From Moraxella bovis (lineage in GTDB: Bacteria > Pseudomonadota > Gammaproteobacteria > Pseudomonadales > Moraxellaceae): a stretch of 55,217 nucleotides of DNA. The DNA is taken from assembly GCF_002014975.1 (NCBI RefSeq), contig NZ_MUXV01000007.1, positions 1-55,217 on the forward strand, in the 5' to 3' direction. The translations under genes were made by a program, and so were the position numbers. The notes below the pieces were generated by a model, which worked only from the letters and a program-made list of their open reading frames with translations, searched no databases and was not told where the DNA came from. This document shows, piece by piece, positions 26,224 through 35,151 of the stretch (its first letter is position 1; the number at the start of each line of letters is the position of its first letter).

Positions 26224-26991
26224 TCAGAATTTCAAAAACTCATCAATCGGCATGGCATTTAGCCTATCCAAGTCTTCCTCGGTATCCACCCCAAGCGGTA
26301 AGGCGACTTTGGCGACATCTATGGCGATTTTTTGCCCGTTTTCCAAAATGCGAAGCTGTTCTAAACTCTCCAAACGTTCCAATACGCCCTGCTCCCATGT
26401 GCCAAATTCCTTTAACAATTTGACCCGATACGCATAAAGCCCCAAATGACGATAGGCGTTTTTTGGTCTCTCGCCAAGCTCGCCTGTCAAATGAGCATCT
26501 CTGTCGTAAGGCATGGGGCTACGGCTAAAATACAAGGCATTCTGGCGAGCGTGGACGACTTTTACCACCGAATTTTTATAAAAATCATCATAATTATCAA
26601 TCACTTCACACAAAGTCGCCATGACACAGTCAGAATTTTCCACCAAAAGATTTTTGGCTTGTTCTAGCAGTACAGGCGGTACAAGCGGTTCATCGCCTTG
26701 CATATTGATAACAATGTCATTGTCCGCCAAACCCAAAATCTGTGCCACCTCGCCCAGTCTGTCCGTGCCTGATGAATGCTCACCCGTCATCACCACAGGC
26801 ACGCCCGCACACTCACACACCGCAAAAATCCGCTCATCGTCCGTTGCCACACATACGCTGTCGGCAAAAGTCGCTTGCAGGGCTTTTTGAGCTGTCCAGA
26901 GAATCATGGGCTTGCCGTGAATTTCTAGCAACGGTTTGGCAGGTAGGCGAGTGGATTTGTAACGGGCAGGGATAATGATGTGGGTTTTCAT
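26224..26991 (-). CDS. kdsB: 3-deoxy-manno-octulosonate cytidylyltransferase (CMP-KDO synthetase)
   Basis: 255 residues. It activates KDO with CTP for lipid A/LOS core synthesis. The nucleotide-binding IIPARYKSTRLPAKPL is at residues ~5-20, followed by VCVATDDERIF, VMTGEHSSGTDRLGEVA and NMQGDEPLVPP. It belongs with lpxK and msbA in the envelope group. In relatives it follows lpxK directly; here a WG-repeat gene on the opposite strand lies between. Confidence 0.97.
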   Translation of the reverse strand: MKTHIIIPARYKSTRLPAKPLLEIHGKPMILWTAQKALQATFADSVCVATDDERIFAVCECAGVPVVMTGEHSSGTDRLGEVAQILGLADNDIVINMQGDEPLVPPVLLEQAKNLLVENSDCVMATLCEVIDNYDDFYKNSVVKVVHARQNALYFSRSPMPYDRDAHLTGELGERPKNAYRHLGLYAYRVKLLKEFGTWEQGVLERLESLEQLRILENGQKIAIDVAKVALPLGVDTEEDLDRLNAMPIDEFLKF

Positions 26992-27083
26992 AAAGTTTTT
27001 TGTGTTGCGATAAAAGACCCATTATAAAGCAAAATCAACCAAACGAAAAGCACAACGGCACCCAAATTACCCTACAAAAAATC

Positions 27084-27112
27084 TTAACCATACCAGATAA
27101 TTTCGCTATAAT
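27084..27112 (+). promoter_or_regulatory. Promoter of the second WG-repeat gene
   Basis: TTAACC (27084-27089), a 17-base spacer and a perfect TATAAT (27107-27112), 18 bases before the ATG at 27131. It gives this inserted gene its own transcription on the strand opposite to the surrounding operon. Confidence 0.65.
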
Positions 27113-27130
27113 CAGTGATAATTCCTTACA

Positions 27131-27757
27131 ATGAAAACTGTCATGACATCATTTAAAAACAAACTTTCCAAACTCTCCCTAAGCACCACCCTAATCTATG
27201 TTGCTATTTTTGGCTTATCGGCATGGGCGTGCGAAAGACCACAGGTGAGTGGTTATGATGATGTGAGTTGCCTAAATGAGGGCTTGGCATGGGTTAAGCA
27301 AAACGGTAAATATGGGTTTATTGATAAAACTGGCACAATAATTATTCCTGCTCAATATGATGATATTTACGGTTTTAGCGAGGGTTTAGCACCAATCAAA
27401 CAGGCTAATAAATGGGGTTTTATTGATAAAACAGGCAAGGTGGTCATTCCCATTCAATATGACGATGTTTATACTTTTAGTGAAGGTTTAGCACCAATTG
27501 AACAAAATGGTAAATATGGATTTATTGATAAAATGGGCAAATTAGCAATGCCTGCTCAATACGACAGTGCTTATAGTTTTCGTGAAGGTTTAGCGGTAAT
27601 TGAACAGAACGGTAAGTATGGATTTATTGATAGAACAGGCACAATAGTTATTTCCACTCAATATGATGACACTCACAGTTTTAAAAATAATCAGGCTAAG
27701 GTTAAATTAGATGACGAAACATTTTACATCGACAAAACAGGCAAACACATTCAATAA
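27131..27757 (+). CDS. WG-repeat protein with signal peptide
   Basis: 208 residues. An N-terminal basic stretch and hydrophobic segment (TTLIYVAIFGLSAWACE, residues ~20-36) make a signal peptide or lipoprotein-like signal. Five repeats of about 34 residues follow, with the core EGLAxIxQNGKYGFIDKTG and IVIPxQYDDxYxF. The repeats are much more alike than in the WG protein at 19458-19976, suggesting recent internal expansion. It has its own promoter and terminator and sits on the opposite strand between lpxK and kdsB. Function unknown. Confidence 0.82.
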   Translation: MKTVMTSFKNKLSKLSLSTTLIYVAIFGLSAWACERPQVSGYDDVSCLNEGLAWVKQNGKYGFIDKTGTIIIPAQYDDIYGFSEGLAPIKQANKWGFIDKTGKVVIPIQYDDVYTFSEGLAPIEQNGKYGFIDKMGKLAMPAQYDSAYSFREGLAVIEQNGKYGFIDRTGTIVISTQYDDTHSFKNNQAKVKLDDETFYIDKTGKHIQ

Positions 27758-27767
27758 TTTCAATCAC

Positions 27768-27793
27768 AAAAGGCAGGTAAATCCTGCCTTTTT
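27768..27793 (+). terminator. Terminator of the second WG-repeat gene
   Basis: AAAAGGCAGG, loop TAAA, TCCTGCCTTTTT, beginning 11 bases after the stop codon. The other strand also has an A/T tract, so it may serve lpxK as well. Confidence 0.85.
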
Positions 27794-28820
27794 AATCCCC
27801 AATCCTAAGCTCCCTAAGCACCTTATCCATCTCCCCATACACCCCATCAGACAACACCGCCTGTACAGGCAAAACCCATACATTGTCAAAAATCGCATGG
27901 GGCGAGCATTTGGCAAGTTCACGCAATTTAACCGCATCTTTACTGGTTGTGATGATTGGCAAATCGGTCAAATCCGCCAAATCATCAAGAGTAAAATCAT
28001 GATGATCGCCAAAAACACGCTCCACCACGTCAAAACCAAGCTCATTTAACGTTTTAAAAAAGCGAGCAGGATAGCCAATACCGCTTACCGCATAGACCTT
28101 TTGGGGTGGTAAAGTTTTATCATTTACCGATTTGTCATTTCCCAAAAGTGGCATGGGATTGTTTGGGGCTAAGTGCATTAAAAGGGCATTATTATCATAT
28201 TTCTCGGCTCGGCTATCATGATAAATCACAGTCGCCCCATTTAGGCGGTCTATCGGCTCACGCAAAAAGCCTTGCGGAAAGAGTTTCTCATTACCAAAGC
28301 CACGCACCCCGTCCACGACTATCCATTCTACATCTCGGTGTAGGGCGTAGTGTTGTAGTCCGTCATCACTGATGATGAGTTGTAGAGTTGGATAATTTTG
28401 CATCAATAAATCAATGACTTGCCCACGATTTGCCCCCACCGCCATTGGCACGTTTGTATTTTGGACGATAAGGCACGGCTCATCGCCGACTTCTTTGGGG
28501 GTACTACCTTCACGAACCAACGCAGGGCGACTGTCCGCCCGTCCATAGCCCCGACTTATCACGCCCACGTTTACGCCTTTGTCTTGTACATATTTGACAA
28601 GGGCAATGATAAGCGGTGTTTTGCCACTACCGCCCACCGTGATATTGCCCACCACCATCACAGGAATGGGGGCGTGGTATTTGGCAAGTTTATCATTATC
28701 ATACAAGGACTTACGCACACGACCCACCACGCCATACAGAGCGGACAACGGGGCGAGCGTGGCAAGCATGGGGGAGTTGTCCTGCCATGCCTTTGTGATG
28801 AGAAGTTCTAAGTTTTTCAT
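27792..28820 (-). CDS. lpxK: Tetraacyldisaccharide 4'-kinase
   Basis: 342 residues. It phosphorylates the 4' position of the lipid A disaccharide at the inner membrane. The P-loop VGNITVGGSGKTPLIIALV is at residues ~56-74, and the family residues ISRGYGR and ISDDGLQHYALHRDVE are present. Its ATG overlaps the msbA stop by four bases (ATGA), so it is coupled to the flippase gene. Confidence 0.96.
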   Translation of the reverse strand: MKNLELLITKAWQDNSPMLATLAPLSALYGVVGRVRKSLYDNDKLAKYHAPIPVMVVGNITVGGSGKTPLIIALVKYVQDKGVNVGVISRGYGRADSRPALVREGSTPKEVGDEPCLIVQNTNVPMAVGANRGQVIDLLMQNYPTLQLIISDDGLQHYALHRDVEWIVVDGVRGFGNEKLFPQGFLREPIDRLNGATVIYHDSRAEKYDNNALLMHLAPNNPMPLLGNDKSVNDKTLPPQKVYAVSGIGYPARFFKTLNELGFDVVERVFGDHHDFTLDDLADLTDLPIITTSKDAVKLRELAKCSPHAIFDNVWVLPVQAVLSDGVYGEMDKVLRELRIGD

Positions 28821-30595
28821 GCCTTGCCCTGTTCGCTTTGCTCATCAAAGGTACGCTCGTACATGGTGCGATACATACCGCCTTTGGCAAACAGCTCGTC
28901 ATGCGTGCCCATTTCCACGATTTGCCCTTTATCCATGACGATGATACGGTCGGCATTGGCGATGGTGGATAAGCGATGAGCGATGACAAGCGTGGTACGA
29001 CCGTGCATGACGGACTCTAATGCCTTTTGGATATAATATTCACTTTCGTTGTCTAGGGCGGATGTGGCTTCGTCCAATATCAAAATCGGTGCATCTTTTA
29101 ATAACGCCCGTGCGATGGAGAGTCGTTGGCGTTGTCCGCCTGACAGTTGCAAGCCGTCCGACCCGATAAAACTGTCATAGCCATCTGGCAAATCCATAAT
29201 AAAATCATGAGCATAGGCCGATTTGCTTGCTTGTATGATGTCATCACGGGATTTGGCGGATAATGCCCCATAGGCGATGTTATGAGCGACCGTATCCAAA
29301 AATAGTGTAACTTGCTGATTGACCATGGCAATCTGCTCACGCAAAGACGATAATTTAATGTCATCAATGGGCGTGCCATCTATCAATATCTGTCCCGATG
29401 TCGGCGTGAGTGAACGAGTAAGCAAGTTCACCAGCGTGGTCTTGCCTGAGCCTGACCGCCCGACCACCGCCACCGTCTCGCCTGCCTTGATGTCAAGGTT
29501 AAAGCCCTTTATCGCTTGCAGGCCACTCTCATAAGTCAAGCTCACATCATTAAAACGGATATTACCATGAATGACAGGGGTTAGCGTGCCTGTATCACGC
29601 TCCTCGAGCGTGTCCAACAGTTTAAACACAGACGCACCCCCTGCCAAGCCTCGTTGCAACTTTTGATTGACATCGGTCAAGGCTTTGACGGGACGGGCAA
29701 GCAATCCTGCGGCGATAAGAAAAGATGCAAACTGCCCTGCCGTCATGCCCCCAAGCACTTCAGGACGTAGCGACAACCACACCACAAAACACATCCCTGT
29801 CGCCATGAGTAGCTGAATGAGTGGCGAATTAATGGCGGCAAGCACGGTGATTTTCATGCCTTTTTGTAGGTTGTCCAGACTTGCTTTGTTAAATCTATCG
29901 GCTTCATATGTCTGTCCGCCGTAGTTTTTGACGACTTGATAGCCCGCCACCGCTTCATTGGTGATATGGCTTACCGCACTCATGCTCTCTTGGATGCCTG
30001 TCGAGAGCATGGCAAATTTTTTGGAGACCTTTTTGATAATCCAAAAAATCGGTGGCACGACTATCATCAAAACAAGCGTAAGTCGCCAGTTGCTATAAAA
30101 CAGATAACCAAACAACGCAATGACCGTCAAACCTTCTTTTAGTAGCGTGGTAATCGCCTCGTTACTGCCTGCGGTAACTTGCTCCACATCAAAGATAAGT
30201 TTGGATGAAATGGTGCCGGCAGGGTTTTTTAGATAAAAATCAGACGGCAAACGTAACAGCTTTTCAAACACCGCCACACGCAAATGATAGACAAGATTAC
30301 GAGAAATATACGCCGAATAATATCCCCCCAAAAACGCCCCAACCCCCCGAAAGAAAAACAGAGCAATTACCAAAAACGGAAACCAAAATTTGCCTTTTTC
30401 ATCATTATTGTTAATGGCATCAATAATAAACTCAAAGAGCTTGGCACTGGCAACCTCAGAGCCTGCACTTAACACCATGCCAATCGCCATAAAAATCGCC
30501 GCCCACCAGTAAGGTTTTAGGTAGGACATCAGACGCAAAAAGACCGCCAATTTATTATTGGGGTCAAAGTTGGTTTGGGGGGTAGGTTTTGACAT
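28817..30595 (-). CDS. msbA: Lipid A export ABC transporter, permease/ATPase
   Basis: 592 residues from ATG 30595 (MSKPTPQTNFDPNNK). A GTG/ATG start 16 codons upstream is possible, but this one fits the family. Six membrane helices span about 20-300. The ATPase has Walker A GRSGSGKTT, signature LSGGQRQRLSIARALL, Walker B PILILDEATSALD and the H-loop AHRLST. MsbA flips lipid A-core across the inner membrane. It is followed by lpxK. Confidence 0.95.
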   Translation of the reverse strand: MSKPTPQTNFDPNNKLAVFLRLMSYLKPYWWAAIFMAIGMVLSAGSEVASAKLFEFIIDAINNNDEKGKFWFPFLVIALFFFRGVGAFLGGYYSAYISRNLVYHLRVAVFEKLLRLPSDFYLKNPAGTISSKLIFDVEQVTAGSNEAITTLLKEGLTVIALFGYLFYSNWRLTLVLMIVVPPIFWIIKKVSKKFAMLSTGIQESMSAVSHITNEAVAGYQVVKNYGGQTYEADRFNKASLDNLQKGMKITVLAAINSPLIQLLMATGMCFVVWLSLRPEVLGGMTAGQFASFLIAAGLLARPVKALTDVNQKLQRGLAGGASVFKLLDTLEERDTGTLTPVIHGNIRFNDVSLTYESGLQAIKGFNLDIKAGETVAVVGRSGSGKTTLVNLLTRSLTPTSGQILIDGTPIDDIKLSSLREQIAMVNQQVTLFLDTVAHNIAYGALSAKSRDDIIQASKSAYAHDFIMDLPDGYDSFIGSDGLQLSGGQRQRLSIARALLKDAPILILDEATSALDNESEYYIQKALESVMHGRTTLVIAHRLSTIANADRIIVMDKGQIVEMGTHDELFAKGGMYRTMYERTFDEQSEQGKA

Positions 30596-30664
30596 GATTT
30601 TTAAAAGAAAAGTTTTGTGGCATTTTAACACAAAATGCCACATCGCACCGCATAAATCGTGCGA

Positions 30665-31096
30665 TTACTTACTACTGCTTTGTGGCGCTGGCACGACGGT
30701 GCTGATGTTTAGGTTTAAAAAGCCCATTTTACCTGCCACATCCATGACACGCACCACCGCTTGGTGTGATGCTTCGGCATCGGCTGCGATGACAAACAGT
30801 TGTTTGCGGTTACTGCCCGCTTCTTTTTGGAGCATGTTAATGAGCTCAGCTTCGGTACTAGACCCTAAGGCAAGCCCATTAACCAAATAAGTACCGTCTT
30901 TTTGTACCGCCACTTCTATCTGTTTGCCTTCGTTGGTCACTGCCACGCCTTCGGCTTCGGGCAGGACGATGTTAATGCGACTAAAATGATTAAAGGTCGT
31001 CGCCATCAGCAAAAATACAATCAAAAACAGCAAGCAATCAATCATGGGGGTCAGATTGATTTCTAAAGGCTCAACGGTTGGTTTACGAAATCTCAT
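30665..31096 (-). CDS. exbD: ExbD/TolR-family biopolymer transport protein
   Basis: 143 residues. A short cytoplasmic start (RKPTVEPLEINLTPMID) with the conserved Asp of the membrane helix (LTPMIDCLLFLIVFLLM, residues ~16-32) and a periplasmic domain. ExbD works with ExbB as a proton-driven motor for TonB. It follows exbB by 36 bases. No tonB is seen here. Confidence 0.93.
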   Translation of the reverse strand: MRFRKPTVEPLEINLTPMIDCLLFLIVFLLMATTFNHFSRINIVLPEAEGVAVTNEGKQIEVAVQKDGTYLVNGLALGSSTEAELINMLQKEAGSNRKQLFVIAADAEASHQAVVRVMDVAGKMGFLNLNISTVVPAPQSSSK

Positions 31097-31132
31097 GGCG
31101 ATACTCGGCTATGACTGCTATTGGTGTTGGGG

Positions 31133-31795
31133 CTAGGCGACAGGCTCGCTGGCTAGGATTGGCTCTTTTTGCGAACCATCTTTCATCAGCCCATAATCAT
31201 ACATCTCTTGGATGAGTAGCCCCGCTTCGCTTTCAAATTTGGCATTAATATCCACAATACGTCTTTGAAAATAACGATACGCCATCAGAGCAGGAATGGC
31301 GACAAACATACCGCCTGCGGTCGTAATCAAAGCCTGAGAGACACCCCCTGCGAGCATGGCAGGGTCTTGCATGGAGCCGTCTGTTACTGCCAAAAATGAG
31401 ATGATGATACCCAGTACTGTCCCTAACAAACCTAAAAGCGGTGCAATCGCCCCAATCGTACCGAGCATGTTAATGTTCTTCTCTAAGGTATGAATCTGTA
31501 CACTCGCACGGTTTTGCATGTGCATGGTCATACTGTCCAGTCCATACTGGCGATACAAGAGTCCCGTTGCCAAAATATCGCCCAATGGTGACTCGCCTTT
31601 GATGGTAAGCAAAGTGTTTTTATTGATATCACCTTTGGTGCGTAACTGGCTAATCAGCTGTTCTCTAAGTCCGCTCGGAGCAAGCAAACCCATGCGTAAC
31701 ACTTTGCCACGCTCGATGATAATGACCAGTGCCACAATAGAACACACGATGATTGGCAACATCAGCCAACCGCCCGCTTTGACAAGCTCCCACAT
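31133..31795 (-). CDS. exbB: ExbB/MotA/TolQ-family proton channel protein
   Basis: 220 residues with three membrane segments: residues ~8-27 (GWLMLPIIVCSIVALVIII), ~112-135 (GTIGAIAPLLGLLGTVLGII) and ~152-175 (LITTAGGMFVAIPALMAY). The pore-lining GLLGTV and GGMFVAIP motifs are typical. With exbD it forms the energising complex. The group exbB-exbD-msbA-lpxK matches relatives. Confidence 0.94.
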   Translation of the reverse strand: MWELVKAGGWLMLPIIVCSIVALVIIIERGKVLRMGLLAPSGLREQLISQLRTKGDINKNTLLTIKGESPLGDILATGLLYRQYGLDSMTMHMQNRASVQIHTLEKNINMLGTIGAIAPLLGLLGTVLGIIISFLAVTDGSMQDPAMLAGGVSQALITTAGGMFVAIPALMAYRYFQRRIVDINAKFESEAGLLIQEMYDYGLMKDGSQKEPILASEPVA

Positions 31796-31817
31796 AATTT
31801 ACACCGTTACACAATTA

Positions 31818-32876
31818 TTAATTAAAACATCGAGACTTTGCCACGCCAAGCTGTGCCATCAGCCCACTTAGCTCATCATGGCTATGAAAAAATATCTCCA
31901 CACTACCCTTGCCATCTTTGCCTTGTTTTAGCTTGACCGTCGCCCCCAATGCGTCCGAGAGCTTCTGGTTTAGGGCGATGACTTCACGACTATTGACTAA
32001 GACTGCCTTTGGCTCGGGGTGCAAGATAGACTTGACCAGTTTTTCTGCTTCACGCACCGTCATGTCCGCATGAATGATTTTTTTGGCGATGATGGGCTGT
32101 TGGTCTTTGGACAAAGACAACAAAGTGCGAGCATGACCCATGTCAAGCAGGTTATCCATCATAAACGCTTTGACTTCATCATGCAAGGCGTTAAGGCGTA
32201 GCAGGTTGGATACGGTCGTGCGTGCCTTACCTACAACATCGGCAATCATCGCATGACTCATGCCAAACTCGGTATGAAACCGCTCCAACGCCGCCGCCTG
32301 CTCTAACACCGTCAAGTCTTCACGCTGGATGTTCTCAATGAGTGCCAAGGCAATCGCCACTTCATCAGACAGCACACGCTCGATGGCAGGAATGGTGATA
32401 AGCCCTGCCAGTTTGGCGGCTCGCCAACGTCGCTCACCTGCGATAATCTCATGGGTAATGCCATCCGCCTTACTCTCACCATCTAACAAAGGACGGATAA
32501 CGATGGGTTGCATGACCCCATGCTGACGTACCGATTCGGCAAGCTCCTGCAAGGCTTCTTCTTTAATGTCTCGTCTGGGCTGATATTTACCTGATTGCAA
32601 TCTGGCAGGGTCGATTTGAATGAGCGTGACCTGTTCACTATCTTGGGTGGGCTCAGACTGGGTAGTCTTGGCAGATTTGCTGGCTACTTGGGCGGTGCTT
32701 TTGTCGGCATTGGCTTTTGTGCCAGTTTTTTTGGGGCTGGCTGACTTTGGGGCAGGGGCAGATTCCGCTGTCGGCATGATGGCTTCTGCGGTCAAATCTC
32801 TTTCTCGTTTAATGTTGCCCATTAAGGCTTCTAAGCCACGTTTCGTGCCAAGCCCACGCTTTTTTGTCATGCCCAT
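31818..32876 (-). CDS. parB: ParB/Spo0J-family chromosome partition protein
   Basis: 352 residues. The CTPase/clamp motifs are clear: GKYQPRR (about residues 96-102), IIAGERRWRAAKLAG and ALIENIQREDLTVLEQA. A helix-turn-helix (MIADVVGKARTTVSNLLRL) follows, and a C-terminal dimerisation domain. A Lys/Ala/Ser-rich, low-complexity region (residues ~35-80) precedes the core. ParB loads on parS to organise the origin region. No parA or gidAB gene adjoins, and no parS site was recognised. Confidence 0.93.
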   Translation of the reverse strand: MGMTKKRGLGTKRGLEALMGNIKRERDLTAEAIMPTAESAPAPKSASPKKTGTKANADKSTAQVASKSAKTTQSEPTQDSEQVTLIQIDPARLQSGKYQPRRDIKEEALQELAESVRQHGVMQPIVIRPLLDGESKADGITHEIIAGERRWRAAKLAGLITIPAIERVLSDEVAIALALIENIQREDLTVLEQAAALERFHTEFGMSHAMIADVVGKARTTVSNLLRLNALHDEVKAFMMDNLLDMGHARTLLSLSKDQQPIIAKKIIHADMTVREAEKLVKSILHPEPKAVLVNSREVIALNQKLSDALGATVKLKQGKDGKGSVEIFFHSHDELSGLMAQLGVAKSRCFN

Positions 32877-33001
32877 TTACACCAGTGTTACAGAAAATAG
32901 CAGGGTATTTTACCACAAATAACATCTCATGTTAAAGGCTAAGTATGCTTTTTGTCGTAAAAATACCCAAAGTTGTCTTTGGGTAAGGGGTAAATTCAAA
33001 A

Positions 33002-33280
33002 TCAATATGACTCATAAATATAAGACTCATCGCTCGCTTCGGGCATGATGAGCCACATGATAAGATAAAACAAAATCCCACCAAACAACGTCACCGTTGC
33101 CGTCAGTGGAATAGACAGCACAAACAGCCATCGTAGCACCGCAGGCGACCACCTCATGTATTCAGCAATACCGCCAAACACCCCTGCCATCAGGCGATGA
33201 CGTTTTGAACGGTGTAAGCGGATAAGTTTGGGTTTAGTGCGTGTAAGTCTAGCATGGTCAGGGCTGATATGATGGGTCAT
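33002..33280 (-). CDS. PspC-domain membrane protein
   Basis: 92 residues. The PspC motif is plain: LHRSKRHRLMAGVFGGIAEY, then a membrane segment LRWLFVLSIPLTATVTLFGG (~50-70) and ILFYLIMWLIMPE. The domain is the membrane part of the phage-shock regulator, but stand-alone versions are common and lack a known role. No other psp gene is near. Confidence 0.88.
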   Translation of the reverse strand: MTHHISPDHARLTRTKPKLIRLHRSKRHRLMAGVFGGIAEYMRWSPAVLRWLFVLSIPLTATVTLFGGILFYLIMWLIMPEASDESYIYESY

Positions 33281-33413
33281 GGGCTATCTTTACCTTTTAA
33301 AGTTTGTATAAATTAAAATTTGCATTAAAACAATTTAAACATAACACTTTTTTAATAATACTTTTTTGGGTAAATACAATGCCCTTTTTCAAAACTTTAC
33401 ATTGATAAAATAA

Positions 33414-33435
33414 AAGAGCGGAAAAACCCGCTCTT
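33414..33435 (-). terminator. Hairpin downstream of pta
   Basis: AAGAGCGG and CCGCTCTT form a perfect 8-base stem. On the minus strand it is followed by TTTTATTTTAT, so it most likely ends pta transcripts after the intervening repeat element. Confidence 0.65.
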
Positions 33436-33437
33436 AT

Positions 33438-33568
33438 TAGGGCGTGCCTACCATTGATAACATTTTTGTAAAAATAAGATAAAAATTTTACATTTTAAAT
33501 CAATTTTTGCATGAAAAATGGCTAAATCTTGTTTTTCATTGCAAATACCAAAGGCAGGCACGCCCTAT
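33438..33568. repeat. Small element with terminal inverted repeats
   Basis: A 131-base, non-coding, AT-rich element. Its ends are TAGGGCGTGCCTACC (left) and, inverted, TAGGGCGTGCCTGCC (right), 14 of 15 matching. A half-site of similar sequence, TTAGGGCACGCCTTACTATT, is at 45234-45253. It looks like a MITE. The 308-base gap between the PspC gene and pta holds this element, the hairpin at 33414 and nothing else recognised. Confidence 0.6.
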
Positions 33569-33588
33569 TTATTGTAAATATGACAAAT

Positions 33589-35049
33589 TTACACCGCTTG
33601 AATCGCCGTCAAGGCAATGGTATAAACAATGTCATCCACCAAACAACCACGAGAGAGGTCATTTACAGGCTTGTTTAGACCTTGTAGCATAGGACCCACA
33701 CTAATCACGCCTGCGGTACGTTGTACGGCTTTATAAGTGGTGTTACCTGTGTTCAAATCAGGGAAAATAAACACGTTGGCTTCGCCTGCCACGGCTGAAT
33801 TTGGGGCTTTTTGTTTGCCCACGCTTGGCACAGACGCTGCGTCAAACTGTAGGGGACCGTCCACTTTTAGCTCGGGGGCTTTTTCACGGACAATCTCTAA
33901 CGCACCTTTGACCGTATCCACATCAGGGCCTGAACCTGAATTCATGGTAGAGTAGCTAATCAAGGCAACTTTGGGGTCAATGCCAAACGCTTTGGCAGAC
34001 TCGGCGGACTGGATGGCAATCTCAGCAAGTTGCTCGGCGGTTGGGTTGGGGTTTACCGCACAGTCGCCATAGACGACCACTTGCTCGGGCAGTAGCATAA
34101 AGAACACGCTAGATACTAGGCTATACTCTGGGGCGGTTTTGATAAGCTGGAACGCTGGGCGAATGGTGTCGGCTGTCGTGTGTACCGCACCTGACACTAA
34201 GCCGTCCACATCGCCCACTTGTAGCATCATCGTACCAAGATACACGGTGTCTTGTAGAGCCTCTCTTGCTCCTGCTTCGTCCAGTTTACCCTTACGGCGT
34301 TCTACCATAGAGGCGACATATTTTTCAATGATAGTGGACGGCTCGATGATTTCAATATCATCGGGCAAGGTTACGCCACGCTCGTCCGCCACCGCACGGA
34401 TTTTGGCAGGGTCGCCCAACAGCACGCATTGGGCAATGCCACGACTTTGGCAAATCGCCGCCGCTTCAATGGTGCGTGGCTCATCGCCTTCGGGTAGAAC
34501 GACACGTTTTTTGGCGTTTTGGGCAAGGCGAACCACTTGGTTACGAAACGCATAGGGCGACAGCTTTTGTGTACGCTCAGACGTTTTGTAACTTTCAAAT
34601 GCCCCACCGTCAATCTCAGACAGATGACCATCTTTGTCGGTGCGTGCCACCACTTGCACTTTGCCAGACAGTTCGGCTGTGCCAATCACGCCCCAAATAC
34701 GCTCGCCTTTGATACCGCCAAACACAGACGCAAACACAGGCAGACGCACGTCATTATCGCCCACCAAAATCACGTCCGCATCAAAACCTGTCCCCAGCTC
34801 ACGGTTCACGCGGTTGGCATAAGGACGGCTTTCATCGGCAAGTACGCCCACCACCACACTCACGGGGGCGGATTGTTTGGCGATGACGGTTTCTAGTAGG
34901 TCATCAAGGTTGTTGTCGCTAATGGCACTGACCAACTCATCATGGCTTGGAATGGCGACAATCTCGCCACCGACTAGGCTTGCAACATTTTGAGCCAACG
35001 TTTGCATGTTGATTTGGCTGGTGGTGGGGATGAGTAATAATGTTTTCAT
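33589..35049 (-). CDS. pta: Phosphate acetyltransferase, shortened form
   Basis: 486 residues. The C-terminal two thirds is a complete PTA catalytic domain, with [53 protein letters not shown] and [16 protein letters not shown]. The N-terminal third begins like E. coli Pta ([20 protein letters not shown]) but is about 230 residues shorter than that 714-residue protein, lacking most of the P-loop-like and DRTGG regulatory domains. It interconverts acetyl-CoA and acetyl phosphate. It follows ackA, with a terminator-like hairpin between. Confidence 0.94.
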   Translation of the reverse strand: MKTLLLIPTTSQINMQTLAQNVASLVGGEIVAIPSHDELVSAISDNNLDDLLETVIAKQSAPVSVVVGVLADESRPYANRVNRELGTGFDADVILVGDNDVRLPVFASVFGGIKGERIWGVIGTAELSGKVQVVARTDKDGHLSEIDGGAFESYKTSERTQKLSPYAFRNQVVRLAQNAKKRVVLPEGDEPRTIEAAAICQSRGIAQCVLLGDPAKIRAVADERGVTLPDDIEIIEPSTIIEKYVASMVERRKGKLDEAGAREALQDTVYLGTMMLQVGDVDGLVSGAVHTTADTIRPAFQLIKTAPEYSLVSSVFFMLLPEQVVVYGDCAVNPNPTAEQLAEIAIQSAESAKAFGIDPKVALISYSTMNSGSGPDVDTVKGALEIVREKAPELKVDGPLQFDAASVPSVGKQKAPNSAVAGEANVFIFPDLNTGNTTYKAVQRTAGVISVGPMLQGLNKPVNDLSRGCLVDDIVYTIALTAIQAV

Positions 35050-35114
35050 AAGTTACCTTTATCGATTTATTAGTAAGATTTTTAAATTTACCACTTTTTA
35101 ACAATGGTTATTTT

Positions 35115-35146
35115 AAGAAAAGCCAGACCTTAGCCCAGCTTTTCTT
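35115..35146 (-). terminator. Hairpin between ackA and pta
   Basis: AAGAAAAGC and GCTTTTCTT form a 9-base stem. On the minus strand it starts 6 bases after the ackA stop and is followed by a weak A/T tract. Probably partial termination or mRNA stabilisation, letting ackA be expressed above pta. Confidence 0.6.
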
Positions 35147-35151
35147 TTTAC

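Noticed and set aside
25523..26423. Long open frames on the plus strand opposite holB and kdsB
   Set aside because: They mirror the real genes, have no start signals, and their translations are rich in Cys, His and Pro with no recognisable motif.
30596..30643. 16-codon N-terminal extension of msbA
   Set aside because: MSKPTPQ at 30595 matches the family start; the extension has Cys/His-rich sequence and no SD.
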